Under the pieces are notes generated by a model. The model saw nothing but the letters and a program-made list of their open reading frames with translations, did not search any database and was not told the DNA's origin. From a virus, in IMG/VR virus record IMGVR_UViG_3300037070_001217, positions 1-64,000 of that record: DNA of 64,000 nucleotides. The stretch is one strand, 5' to 3'. Below are positions 1 through 7,991 of the stretch, one piece after another (within the stretch, counting starts at the first letter, position 1; each line of letters starts with the position of its first letter). Position numbers and translations under genes: made by a program.

Positions 1-192
1 AAGACGACCACCTTCGCGGCGGGTTCGACCGAAGCGCTTGGCGGCACCGACGCGCTGATCACGTTGGTTGCAGCATCCGGTGGCGTGAAGGGGACGGTGA
101 TCACCTTCACCGATATCGCCCCCAACCTGTGGCTGGTCGACGGCATCGTTGCCGGAACCACGCCCGCAACCGTGGTGGGCGCTTGGGCCTGA
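1..192 (+). CDS. C-terminal fragment of a head/virion protein (cut by window start)
   Basis: The reading frame starting at base 1 runs open to a TGA at 190-192 and gives 63 residues with no internal start required. It is Gly/Thr/Val-rich and ends in GTTPATVVGAWA, the style of small phage head-decoration or adaptor-side proteins. It fits as the C-terminus of the protein that begins at 63697 and runs off the other end of the window: both share the same composition, strand and neighbours. The exact junction is not in the window, so the join is inference. Function unknown. Confidence 0.6.
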   Translation, partial: KTTTFAAGSTEALGGTDALITLVAASGGVKGTVITFTDIAPNLWLVDGIVAGTTPATVVGAWA

Positions 193-251
193 CGAATTAC
201 CCGGGCGGGGAAACTTGTCCGGCCCCCTCAAATCGAACGGAGGAAATTAAC

Positions 252-569
252 ATGGCCAAGAAAGCCAAGACGGTTAAATCGCAGTCCGACATCCACAACG
301 TCGATCCGCCCGACGACGACGACGACATCGAAACCGGCGAACTCAACGAAGACGAGAAGGCGCGGGACGAAAAGGTAAGGGATTACCAAGAGGCCGCTCA
401 AGAGAAGGCCGAAGGTAAGGCTCCTGCTCCTTCCGGGGAGCAGAAAGCAGGGGAGCCAGTTCCTCCTCCCGCTGGCTCCCCCACTCCTCCCGCTGAAACC
501 ACCGTCACCATCAGGGCGGATGGCACGGTTGAAAGCGGCACCACGCCGCCCCCCGCGACAGAGAAGTGA
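252..569 (+). CDS. Acidic, Pro-rich small virion-region protein
   Basis: 105 residues. The start is fixed by a strong GGAGGAAATT ribosome site just upstream of ATG 252; a longer frame from 129 would overlap the preceding gene. The N-terminal half is highly charged, with a run of aspartates near residues 20-25, and the C-terminal half is Pro/Ala/Glu-rich (PPPAGSPTPPAE), so it is probably disordered. It lies between a head protein and the adaptor genes and is presumably co-transcribed with them. No family recognised. Confidence 0.7.
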   Translation: MAKKAKTVKSQSDIHNVDPPDDDDDIETGELNEDEKARDEKVRDYQEAAQEKAEGKAPAPSGEQKAGEPVPPPAGSPTPPAETTVTIRADGTVESGTTPPPATEK

Positions 570-570
570 C

Positions 571-1095
571 ATGACCAAAAAGCAGATACCGATCGACATC
601 ATGAACGCGACGGCGCTGGCAGAACACGTCGTCGCCAACATGGGGTTGGAGGTCAATCCAAGACTGGGTGTGACAGGAATCAAAGCGAAGCTGGCGCAGG
701 CTGGCTTCCCTACTGATTTCATCGAAATCGATGACGGCCGGGAAGACGACGAGCCGGTTCGCGTCGAGCCACCCAAGCAGCGGCACATTCCGGGCAAGCG
801 CAGCGTCCAGTTGCGCATCGAGCCGCAGGAGAAGCCGGGCGGCAACGACAAGGTGTTCACCTCGGTCAACGGTGTCACCTTGCTGATCCCGCGCGCGCAA
901 ACGTGCTGGGTCGACTACCGCTACTACGAGGCGCTGCAGAACGCCGTGGCGCACATCGCAGAGGTCGATGCGGATTCCAACATCACCGGCTACCGCAAGG
1001 TGCCGGAATACCCGGTGTCGGTGTTCACGATCGAGCCCGTACTGACGGCGGAAGAGATACGGGCGGCACAAGACAAAGAGGCTGCTGCAGCATGA
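571..1095 (+). CDS. Conserved-looking structural-region protein, unknown function
   Basis: 174 residues from ATG 571, directly after the preceding stop; the longer frame from 520 would overlap the previous gene. The sequence is mixed alpha/beta with no signal peptide or membrane segment. The C-terminal half (WVDYRYYEALQNAVAHIAEV onward) looks globular. Its stop overlaps the next start in an ATGA arrangement, which implies translational coupling to the adaptor gene. Its place between decoration and adaptor genes suggests a head-completion role, but no family is recognised. Confidence 0.65.
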   Translation: MTKKQIPIDIMNATALAEHVVANMGLEVNPRLGVTGIKAKLAQAGFPTDFIEIDDGREDDEPVRVEPPKQRHIPGKRSVQLRIEPQEKPGGNDKVFTSVNGVTLLIPRAQTCWVDYRYYEALQNAVAHIAEVDADSNITGYRKVPEYPVSVFTIEPVLTAEEIRAAQDKEAAAA

Positions 1096-1802
1096 CCTTC
1101 CTCGAGCTTGCCCGAATGACGGTACAGCAATCCGGCACCATCCAAGGGGTGCTGCCGACCACCGTGACCGGGCAAGCCAACCGCCTGAAGCAGATCGTTG
1201 ATTTCGTTTCCGAAGCCTATCTCGACATCCAGAACGCGCACCGCATGTGGCGTTGGATGACCAGCCGTTTCGTCGGTCAGACTGAAATCGGTGAGCGATA
1301 CTATGAAGCGACCGAGTTCGCGGACGAGCGCGACGGCGGCATGATCACCCGGTTTTCGCAGTGGGGATTCAAGGACGACATGTCCGACATGGGCCTGTCT
1401 CATTACCTCACGACGAGCGGCGCAGTGGAAGAGGGGCCGCTGCGCTGGCTGGATGTCGATCGCTTTTATGAAACGCAGGGACGCGGGGTGCAGACGCCCG
1501 GCAAGCCGCAATTCTTTACCGTGGATAATCAGAATCGTCTGGTGCTGTCGCCAATTCCCGATGCCGAGTACACGCTGCGCGGCAAGTACCGCAAAAGCCC
1601 GCAGATGCTCACCCTCGACGGCGACATTCCTGAAATGCCGGTCGATTTCCACACGCTGATCAAGGATGCGGCGCTGTGTTACCTCGAGGGCTTTGACGAG
1701 GGGCCACGGATTCCGGTCTACCGGCTGCGCATGCTGCCCAACTGGTCGATGCTCGAATTGCATCAGCTTCCCAAGATGCGATGGGGGGCACCACTGGCCT
1801 GA
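1092..1802 (+). CDS. Head-tail adaptor (connector) protein, SU10-adaptor-like
   Basis: 236 residues. The N-terminal helical region (VDFVSEAYLDIQNAHRMWRW) resembles the adaptor family typified by phage SU10, where a subunit ring sits below the portal and joins the capsid to the tail nozzle. The rest has Trp/Tyr-rich segments and a PxPD-type turn common in these adaptors. ATG 1092 overlaps the previous stop (ATGA), and the stop shares a base with the next start. Position directly before the nozzle-like protein supports the call. The family assignment is by pattern, not by search. Confidence 0.65.
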   Translation: MTFLELARMTVQQSGTIQGVLPTTVTGQANRLKQIVDFVSEAYLDIQNAHRMWRWMTSRFVGQTEIGERYYEATEFADERDGGMITRFSQWGFKDDMSDMGLSHYLTTSGAVEEGPLRWLDVDRFYETQGRGVQTPGKPQFFTVDNQNRLVLSPIPDAEYTLRGKYRKSPQMLTLDGDIPEMPVDFHTLIKDAALCYLEGFDEGPRIPVYRLRMLPNWSMLELHQLPKMRWGAPLA

Positions 1803-3673
1803 TGCCGATCCAAGTGCAAACCTCACTGATGGCAGGCGGGCTCGATCTGGCCACGCCGCCGATCGCGTTGCCGTCTGGCCGCGCGATTGCCGCAGCCAAT
1901 TACGAGCCCGACGTCGCAGGCTATACCTCGATGGGTGGCTACGAGCGCTTTGACGGGCGTCCACGGCCTTCCGATACCGACAATCAGACACTGGTCGCAG
2001 AGCGCCGCGATGCCATTGGCGCTGTCCCCGGCACAGGTCCGGTGCGTGGCGTGTGGGTGTTCGATGAGAACATCTATGCCTTTCGCGATCAGGCGAACGG
2101 CACGGCTGGCATGTTTCGGGCCACCGCTGGCGGCTGGACGCAGGTGGTGTTTGGCTCGGTGCTCCAGTTCGCCTCTGGGACGGTCGAGTTCGTCCAGAAC
2201 GAATATGCGATCGGCATGTCCTCGGGCGCGATGGGGCAGATCGACCGCATCATCGTGCGCGAGGGGGCATGGGACGGCACGGCGTCGGGCTATCTGATTG
2301 TCTCCCACGTCGTCGGCACCTTCATCGAGGAGAACATCGCCGGGTCCGAGAGCGGCGGCGCGGCGATCGGCTATCCGCTGCTGCCGATCAACATCGCGGG
2401 CGGTGGCCGCTTTGATTTCTGCACCCACAATTTCTATGGGGCCGCATCCCGCACCCATATGTATTTCGTCAACGGCGTCGATACGGCGTTCGAGTTCAAT
2501 GGCTCGGTGCTGTCTCCGATCCAGACCGGCATCACCGCAGGCACATCGCGCGAGATCGTTTACCTGCTGGCTGACAACGAGGACACCATCCTCGCGGCCA
2601 ATGGCGATTCGATCATCATGTCGGCGCTGTTCGATTCGCCTTCCTTCGTCACCCATTTCCAGAACCATCTGTTCCTCGGCTACACGTCAGGCACAGTCCT
2701 CAACTCGGCGCTTGGCGAGCCGCTGGAATTTCAGACGACGCTGGGCGCGGGCGAGATCGCCTTTGGCAATGCCATCACCGGGCTGCTGACGGCTGCGGTC
2801 ACCTCCTTGGTGATCTTCGGGCAGAACCGCATCGACTACCTGACCGGGCAGGATTCAACGACCTTCACGCTGAACGCCCTTACGGATCAGGCGGGTGCCC
2901 AGCCCTACACCGCGCAGATGCTGGACACGCCGGTCTATCTGGACGATGGCGGCGTCCACTCGATCTCGACGTCGGCAGCGTTTGGCGACTGGCGCATGGG
3001 TTCGCTGACGCAGTTGATCGAGCGGCTGGTGCGACAGAAGCTGCAGTCAGGGGTTCTGGCGACCGCCTCGATGGTGGTCAAGGCCAAGGATCAATACCGG
3101 CTGTTCTGGGAGGATGGGACCGGCGTCACGATGTACGTCGGCCGCAAGAACCCGGAGGCGCTACCGTTCCAGTTGCCGGTCAGGGTCTATTGCGCCTGCT
3201 CGGGCGAGACGGAAAACGGCGAGGGCGATCGCCTGTTCGTCGGCTGTCAGGACGGCTACGTCTACGAAATGAATCGCGGCACTTCCTATGACGGGAATGC
3301 CATCGACAGCTACATCCGGCTTCCGTTCACTGCGGCCGGGTCGCCCATGCAGCACACCCGCTGGCTGAAGGTGAGCTTCGAACTCGACACGCCCGACGAC
3401 ATCACGATGGGGGTGGCCTTTCACACCGACTATGCGCGCGGGGACAACGGTGCGCTGACGAATGTCGATGTCGATGCGGGCACCGCGATCATCACTGCGG
3501 ACAGCTATGGCTCGATCGACTGGGCGCAGCCGATCGAGGGGCGTCTGGAATATCACCTTGCCGGGGTTGGCCCCAACATCGCGGCCACTCTGGTTCACGC
3601 CTCGGCGGTTGCCCGCCAGCACACGCTCTCATCGCAGACTTACAATTTCTCCCGACGCCGCCTGAAGAGGTAA
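1802..3673 (+). CDS. Large beta-rich tail protein, probable tail nozzle
   Basis: 623 residues from ATG 1802, which overlaps the preceding TGA by one base; an upstream ATG at 1781 is also possible. The protein is beta-rich with many Gly/Asp turns and no membrane segment. The N-terminus (GGLDLATPPIALPSGRA) is of a type common in podovirus tail proteins that thread under the adaptor. Size, position between adaptor and fibre genes, and composition match a nozzle subunit comparable to T7 gp12, but sequence similarity to a named nozzle was not established. It could alternatively be another tail-hub component. Confidence 0.5.
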   Translation: MPIQVQTSLMAGGLDLATPPIALPSGRAIAAANYEPDVAGYTSMGGYERFDGRPRPSDTDNQTLVAERRDAIGAVPGTGPVRGVWVFDENIYAFRDQANGTAGMFRATAGGWTQVVFGSVLQFASGTVEFVQNEYAIGMSSGAMGQIDRIIVREGAWDGTASGYLIVSHVVGTFIEENIAGSESGGAAIGYPLLPINIAGGGRFDFCTHNFYGAASRTHMYFVNGVDTAFEFNGSVLSPIQTGITAGTSREIVYLLADNEDTILAANGDSIIMSALFDSPSFVTHFQNHLFLGYTSGTVLNSALGEPLEFQTTLGAGEIAFGNAITGLLTAAVTSLVIFGQNRIDYLTGQDSTTFTLNALTDQAGAQPYTAQMLDTPVYLDDGGVHSISTSAAFGDWRMGSLTQLIERLVRQKLQSGVLATASMVVKAKDQYRLFWEDGTGVTMYVGRKNPEALPFQLPVRVYCACSGETENGEGDRLFVGCQDGYVYEMNRGTSYDGNAIDSYIRLPFTAAGSPMQHTRWLKVSFELDTPDDITMGVAFHTDYARGDNGALTNVDVDAGTAIITADSYGSIDWAQPIEGRLEYHLAGVGPNIAATLVHASAVARQHTLSSQTYNFSRRRLKR

Positions 3674-3677
3674 CGCG

Positions 3678-5447
3678 ATGGCCAACCAATATATCAATGC
3701 GATGACGGCCATCTGGAACTCGGTGGGCACGACCTACGCCGGGATCAAGATGAACGTCACCAACGCGGCAAGTGCCGCCGGGTCGAAGCTGCTGCAGTTG
3801 CAGGTTGGAACGATCGACAAGTTTTCGGTCGACAAGAGCGGCAACGTGGTGAGCGCTGGCACGCTCGCCGGGGCAGGTGTGATTTCCACTGCGGTGATGG
3901 TGCCACTGGTCAATGATGGCGCGGCGCTGGGCACCTCGGTGCTGTCGTGGTCCGACCTGTATCTGGCCACGGGTGGCGTCATCAACTGGAATGCGGGCGA
4001 TGTCACGATCACCCATTCCGCAGACTTGCTGACCTTTGACGGGGCGGCGTCTGGCTACACGTTCAATGGCCCCGTGAATCTGGCGTCGGGCGGCGTCATC
4101 AACTGGGCGTCGGGCGATCTTTTGCTGACCCATTCGGCCGACAAGCTCACGCTGACGGGCGGGTCGTTTTACGGCGACCAGATCGTGGTGAACTCGATCG
4201 CGGGTGGCGGCGGGGCTCTCCACGTCATTGGCACGCTTGATGCGAGCGGCAGCGTCACGTCGAACGGTGGATGGGTCACGTCGGTGAACGGCGCTGCCGG
4301 GGGGCAGCCTGCTGTCGGCGCGTGGTCTACGGATCGTGGCACGGTCGCGGGGTTCTGGAATCCGTCGAACTATACCGGAATTTCATTTGGCAGCTTGAGT
4401 GGCGTTGGAGTGCCAGCCGCATTGTGGGCAACTCTGGATAATGGCGGTACTTTTACTTGCGCATCCGTGTCGTCTAGCGGCCACGTCTACAGCGCGAGCG
4501 GGGGCTTCATCTCTACCGCCGCGAATGTCTACTTGTATACGCATGGCGGAACCTATGCGCCAATACAATGCACTTACAATTCAGTTCATGTCGTCGGAGG
4601 CCTTTCTGCCGATATCTACGTCAATGCTTCAAGTTGCACTTTCACCTCGGCCACCGTTGGCGGTTGCTTGATTAACAGTGGCAACATGAGCATGCCCGGC
4701 AGCATAACGATGAACGGGTCGATCTCCGCTCCGCTGGGAAATATCTCTACCTCTGGCGTCACGGCTAGCTCGGGCGTCTTTGCCGGTACGAACGGAATCT
4801 ATCTCCGCCCCTACGGCTTGGGCAATGACGCATATCAGTCATACGTTGACGGCTCAGGGAATTTTGTTTGCGCTGGCGGAGTGTACGCGGGAGGAATCGT
4901 TTCGGCGACAACTGCTCTATATGCCGTAGGTGGCAATATAGTTGCCGCCAATGGTGGTTCTGGCCGCTACCTGTCGTTTCAAAGCGGTTGGTACTTCGAC
5001 TTTAATACCGCCAACGGAGACTTGTATTGGCGCGGCGCTAGTCATTGGCATATGTTCTTTGCCGATGGCAACTTCCGGATTACCGGCACTGTCGGCACCA
5101 AGGCGGCAGGCACTGCTTGGGCTGTCTTCTCCGATATTCGCATCAAGAACGTTCGCGGAGATTACCAGAAGGGATTAGCCGAAATCCTTCAGGTCAGGCC
5201 GATCAGATACGACCTCAAGGATGACCCTGATCACAAGGAACACGTCAGCGTCGTCGCGCAGGAAATCGAGGGTATCTTTCCCGAGACGATCTCGCTGATC
5301 GAAGGCAAGGTCGACGGGCAGGACGTCAACGATCTCCGCACCTTCGATCCCACGGCAGTCACCTTCGCGCTGATCAACGCGGTCAAGGAATTGAGCGCCA
5401 AGCTCGATGACGCCAATGCCCGCATCGCGGCACTGGAGGCTGTGTGA
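3678..5447 (+). CDS. Tail spike/fibre with C-terminal S74 intramolecular chaperone
   Basis: 589 residues. Residues 1-480 are Gly/Ser/Thr/Asn-rich beta repeats of the kind GGVINW.SGD..ITHSAD.LT, typical of trimeric fibres. From about residue 485 the sequence FSDIRIKNVRGDYQKGL begins a peptidase S74 (endosialidase chaperone) domain, ending in a helical segment. In this family the Ser-Asp pair, here S485-D486, drives autocleavage that releases the chaperone after trimer folding. The gene follows the nozzle candidate by four bases with a GAAGAGG ribosome site. It is the likely host-receptor binding protein. Confidence 0.85.
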   Translation: MANQYINAMTAIWNSVGTTYAGIKMNVTNAASAAGSKLLQLQVGTIDKFSVDKSGNVVSAGTLAGAGVISTAVMVPLVNDGAALGTSVLSWSDLYLATGGVINWNAGDVTITHSADLLTFDGAASGYTFNGPVNLASGGVINWASGDLLLTHSADKLTLTGGSFYGDQIVVNSIAGGGGALHVIGTLDASGSVTSNGGWVTSVNGAAGGQPAVGAWSTDRGTVAGFWNPSNYTGISFGSLSGVGVPAALWATLDNGGTFTCASVSSSGHVYSASGGFISTAANVYLYTHGGTYAPIQCTYNSVHVVGGLSADIYVNASSCTFTSATVGGCLINSGNMSMPGSITMNGSISAPLGNISTSGVTASSGVFAGTNGIYLRPYGLGNDAYQSYVDGSGNFVCAGGVYAGGIVSATTALYAVGGNIVAANGGSGRYLSFQSGWYFDFNTANGDLYWRGASHWHMFFADGNFRITGTVGTKAAGTAWAVFSDIRIKNVRGDYQKGLAEILQVRPIRYDLKDDPDHKEHVSVVAQEIEGIFPETISLIEGKVDGQDVNDLRTFDPTAVTFALINAVKELSAKLDDANARIAALEAV

Positions 5448-6325
5448 TGGCCCTCTCCACTGCTGAACTCAGCGATCCCAGCAAGATACTCGGCAGTCAG
5501 GCGCAGTTGGATGACAGCGTTGCCGCACAGGTCACCAAGCTGGCGTCCAAGGACAGCGCGCTCAACCAGATGGCGCGCACCGAAGGGCTGAAGGCGGCCA
5601 ACCGGCGCGGCCTGCTCAATAGCTCGATGGCCGTTGGTGAATCGCAGGACGCGGTTCTGAAGAACGTGCTGCCGATCGCCAGTCAGGAGGCCAACCAAGC
5701 CTTCCAGAAGAACATGGCGGCCAAGGGCTTTGAATACAGCATGGCCGGGCAGACGCAGCAGCAGGGCTGGCAGTCGGCCGAGAACGTCGCGGCGCGCGGC
5801 TGGCAGACGGCGGAAAACATCGCCCAGCGCAACTTCCTTGGAACGCAGGCTGACCTCGATCGCGACCTCCAGAAGCTGCTCCAGCAGAACCAGATCACCT
5901 CGCAGGAAAAGCTGACCTACGCGCAGATCGCTTCGACCGAAGGCATCGAGGCCGCGAACCGGAAACTGGCCGCTGACCTGCAGGAGAAGGACATCCAGTT
6001 CCGCATGAGTGAGGGCAACCTCAATCGTCAGGCGGCGAAGGAAGCGCAGGACAAGGACATCGCCTTCCGCAAATCGGAAAGCGCGCTCGACCGCAGCCTG
6101 CAGGAGCAGATCGCCAAGTGGAACCTGTCGTCCAGCGATCGCAATTCGGCGTCACAGATGCTGACCAACATGGAGTCGATGTATCAGAATACGTACAGTT
6201 CGATCATGGCCAACACTAATCTCACTTCTGCACAGAGGGATAGTTACCTGAAGGCTGCGAAAAGCATGCGGGATACGCAGATCAACTTGGTTCAACAGAT
6301 GTACAACGTGAAGTTAAGCTGGTGA
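5447..6325 (+). CDS. Coiled-coil virion/ejection-type protein
   Basis: 292 residues from ATG 5447, overlapping the previous TGA; a GTG at 5444 is less likely. It is almost entirely helical and rich in Gln, Ala and Glu, with imperfect internal repeats (GWQSAENVAARGWQTAENIA, then two copies around KDI.FR.SE..L.R). Long charged helices next to fibre and glycine-rich genes are typical of podovirus internal core or ejection proteins. Its stop overlaps the next start (GTGA). No named family recognised. Confidence 0.55.
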   Translation: MALSTAELSDPSKILGSQAQLDDSVAAQVTKLASKDSALNQMARTEGLKAANRRGLLNSSMAVGESQDAVLKNVLPIASQEANQAFQKNMAAKGFEYSMAGQTQQQGWQSAENVAARGWQTAENIAQRNFLGTQADLDRDLQKLLQQNQITSQEKLTYAQIASTEGIEAANRKLAADLQEKDIQFRMSEGNLNRQAAKEAQDKDIAFRKSESALDRSLQEQIAKWNLSSSDRNSASQMLTNMESMYQNTYSSIMANTNLTSAQRDSYLKAAKSMRDTQINLVQQMYNVKLSW

Positions 6326-6840
6326 TCAGAGACGCCAAATACGTCGACATCCATGCCATGACCCTGCTCTTGCAGGAGGGGTATGCCCGTTCGCATTACG
6401 CCAAGTCAGGCATCGTCAAGGTCGACGCCAATGAAACCAAGCGGCTGCTCGGGGCCGGGCTTGGCCGTCACGGTCACAAGGGGATCGGCGCGTGCTGGCT
6501 GCAGGTGGCCGACAATGATGGCTCGGTCGACGGGTTGATGTACGCCACGCTGGCCCGTGTCTACGCGATTGGCGACAGGCTGATGGCGACCGACCTGTTC
6601 TGGACGACCAGCGAACGCGCGCGCCCGACCGACGCGCTGACGCTCATGAAGAACATGATCAACTGGGCGAAGTCCTGCCCGATGGTGATCGAGGTGCGCT
6701 GCGGCGTGACGATGGTTGTCAGCGACAAGCCAGAGGTGACCGGCCGGTTGCTCAAGACGTTGGGCATGCAGGATTACGGGGCGATTCATCGCCTTGATCT
6801 ATCGGGAGAACAGTCATGTCTGGCCTTGTCAGCGGCATAA
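6322..6840 (+). CDS. GNAT-like N-acetyltransferase family protein
   Basis: 172 residues from GTG 6322, overlapping the previous stop as GTGA. The opening MIRDAKYVDIHAMTLLLQEG, the central strand containing GLMYATLARV and the C-terminal LLKTLGMQDYGAIHRLDL match the shape of GNAT-fold proteins often found beside podovirus ejection genes. The usual Q/RxxGxG/A acetyl-CoA loop is not clearly present, so catalytic activity is uncertain. The start of the next gene lies inside its 3' end. A non-catalytic virion role is possible. Confidence 0.5.
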   Translation: MIRDAKYVDIHAMTLLLQEGYARSHYAKSGIVKVDANETKRLLGAGLGRHGHKGIGACWLQVADNDGSVDGLMYATLARVYAIGDRLMATDLFWTTSERARPTDALTLMKNMINWAKSCPMVIEVRCGVTMVVSDKPEVTGRLLKTLGMQDYGAIHRLDLSGEQSCLALSAA

Positions 6841-7637
6841 CCAAAGTCTTCACCTCGCTCGGCACCGGAGCAGCGGCGCTTGGCAATGCGGTTCGTGGCG
6901 TTGGCGCATCCCTGTTCACCGCGAGCGCGGCGACCGGCAGCAGCATGGCCAGCGGCGGCCTGTCCAGCCTGTTCGGGGGTGGCAGCAGCATACTCGGCAA
7001 CATGCTGTCTGGGGCGCTCAAGACAGGCCTTGTCGGAGGGCTGGTTGGGGCGGGCACCAGCGCGCTGACCGGGGGAGACTGGAAGAAGGGGGCTGTCATT
7101 GGAGGGCTCGGCGGGGCTGCTGCTGGCGGATTGGCAGGCGCGTTTACGTCGGCCGGAAGCGCGACGGGTGTCGACTCGATCACCACCGGATCGACCGGGG
7201 GTGGCACGACTGCGGCCAACACGGCGACCGGGGCGACAGGGACTGGCACCAGCTTGGCCAATGCCACGGGATTCGGTGGTGCTAAGGGCATGCGCTACGG
7301 CGGCACGTCAGCGGCGACGACGGCGGGGACTTCTACGGGCGGCGGCGGTGGCTCCAGCGGCGGTGGCACTCTGTTCGGTGGATTCGGCAAATACCTCCAG
7401 ACAGACGCTGGCTCGAACCTAATCGGCAACGTGCTGGCAGGTGCAGGCAATGCCTACTCTGGCTGGGCACAGACGGAGGCATACAAGGAAGCTCAGGAGA
7501 GACAAATCGCTTATCTGGAGAAGAAGCAGAAGGACATCACCGAGGGCTACACGGTTTCCGACGAGGCATTGGTGGGTGGTGACTGGGCCTACAACAGAGA
7601 AACCGGAGAAGTCGAAAAGAAGAGGAAGACGGCGTAG
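6816..7637 (+). CDS. Glycine-rich membrane-active ejection-type protein
   Basis: 273 residues; ATG 6816 has a GGGAGAAC ribosome site and overlaps the previous gene by 25 bases. Residues 1-190 are Gly/Ala/Ser/Thr-rich with glycine-zipper segments (GLVGGLVGAGTSALTGGDWK, GGLGGAAAGGLAGAF) that could span or disturb membranes. The C-terminal 60 residues are charged and helical (EAQERQIAYLEKKQKDI). This layout is common in podovirus proteins ejected with the DNA to form a channel through the envelope. Role inferred from composition and position. Confidence 0.5.
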   Translation: MSGLVSGITKVFTSLGTGAAALGNAVRGVGASLFTASAATGSSMASGGLSSLFGGGSSILGNMLSGALKTGLVGGLVGAGTSALTGGDWKKGAVIGGLGGAAAGGLAGAFTSAGSATGVDSITTGSTGGGTTAANTATGATGTGTSLANATGFGGAKGMRYGGTSAATTAGTSTGGGGGSSGGGTLFGGFGKYLQTDAGSNLIGNVLAGAGNAYSGWAQTEAYKEAQERQIAYLEKKQKDITEGYTVSDEALVGGDWAYNRETGEVEKKRKTA

Positions 7638-7646
7638 GAGCGCGAG

Positions 7647-7991
7647 ATGGCGAGCAGTGGCGACAAGAGCTATGGCCAAACGGCCAGCAAGAGTAGCTCG
7701 GGCAGCAAGGCAGCAAGTACGTCACGCACCCGTGGCATTGGCAGCACTGCCGACTACGAGAAGAAGGGCCGGGTCACGTCCAAGGTGATGGACTACATCC
7801 CGTCCGCTGCGAACTTGGCCGTCGTCGGCAAGTGGACCGCGAGCGAAGCTGAATACAACCAGATGCGGGACATCAAGGATGCCTATCGCGGCTACAAAAA
7901 TTCGCCGCCGTCTGGTGGTGCGCTTCGCGGCCTGAAGAACTCCGAGGTGTCCAAGGGGATGTCCTCGAAATCGTCGGGGAGCCGCAGGTAG
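7647..7991 (+). CDS. Ser/Lys-rich small virion-region protein
   Basis: 114 residues; ATG 7647 follows a GGAGCGCGAG ribosome site. The N-terminus is a low-complexity Ser/Lys/Gly stretch; the middle (SAANLAVVGKWTASEAEYNQ) may form a helix; the end is again Ser/Lys-rich and basic. Its composition matches the N-terminus of the next gene, which starts immediately after this stop, so the two may share a role in the ejected core. No family recognised. Confidence 0.55.
   Translation: MASSGDKSYGQTASKSSSGSKAASTSRTRGIGSTADYEKKGRVTSKVMDYIPSAANLAVVGKWTASEAEYNQMRDIKDAYRGYKNSPPSGGALRGLKNSEVSKGMSSKSSGSRR

Noticed and set aside
1781-1802. Earlier start for the nozzle-like gene at 1781
   Set aside because: It would add seven residues and a 22-base overlap; ATG 1802 gives the TGATG coupling seen throughout this genome. 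It cannot be fully excluded.
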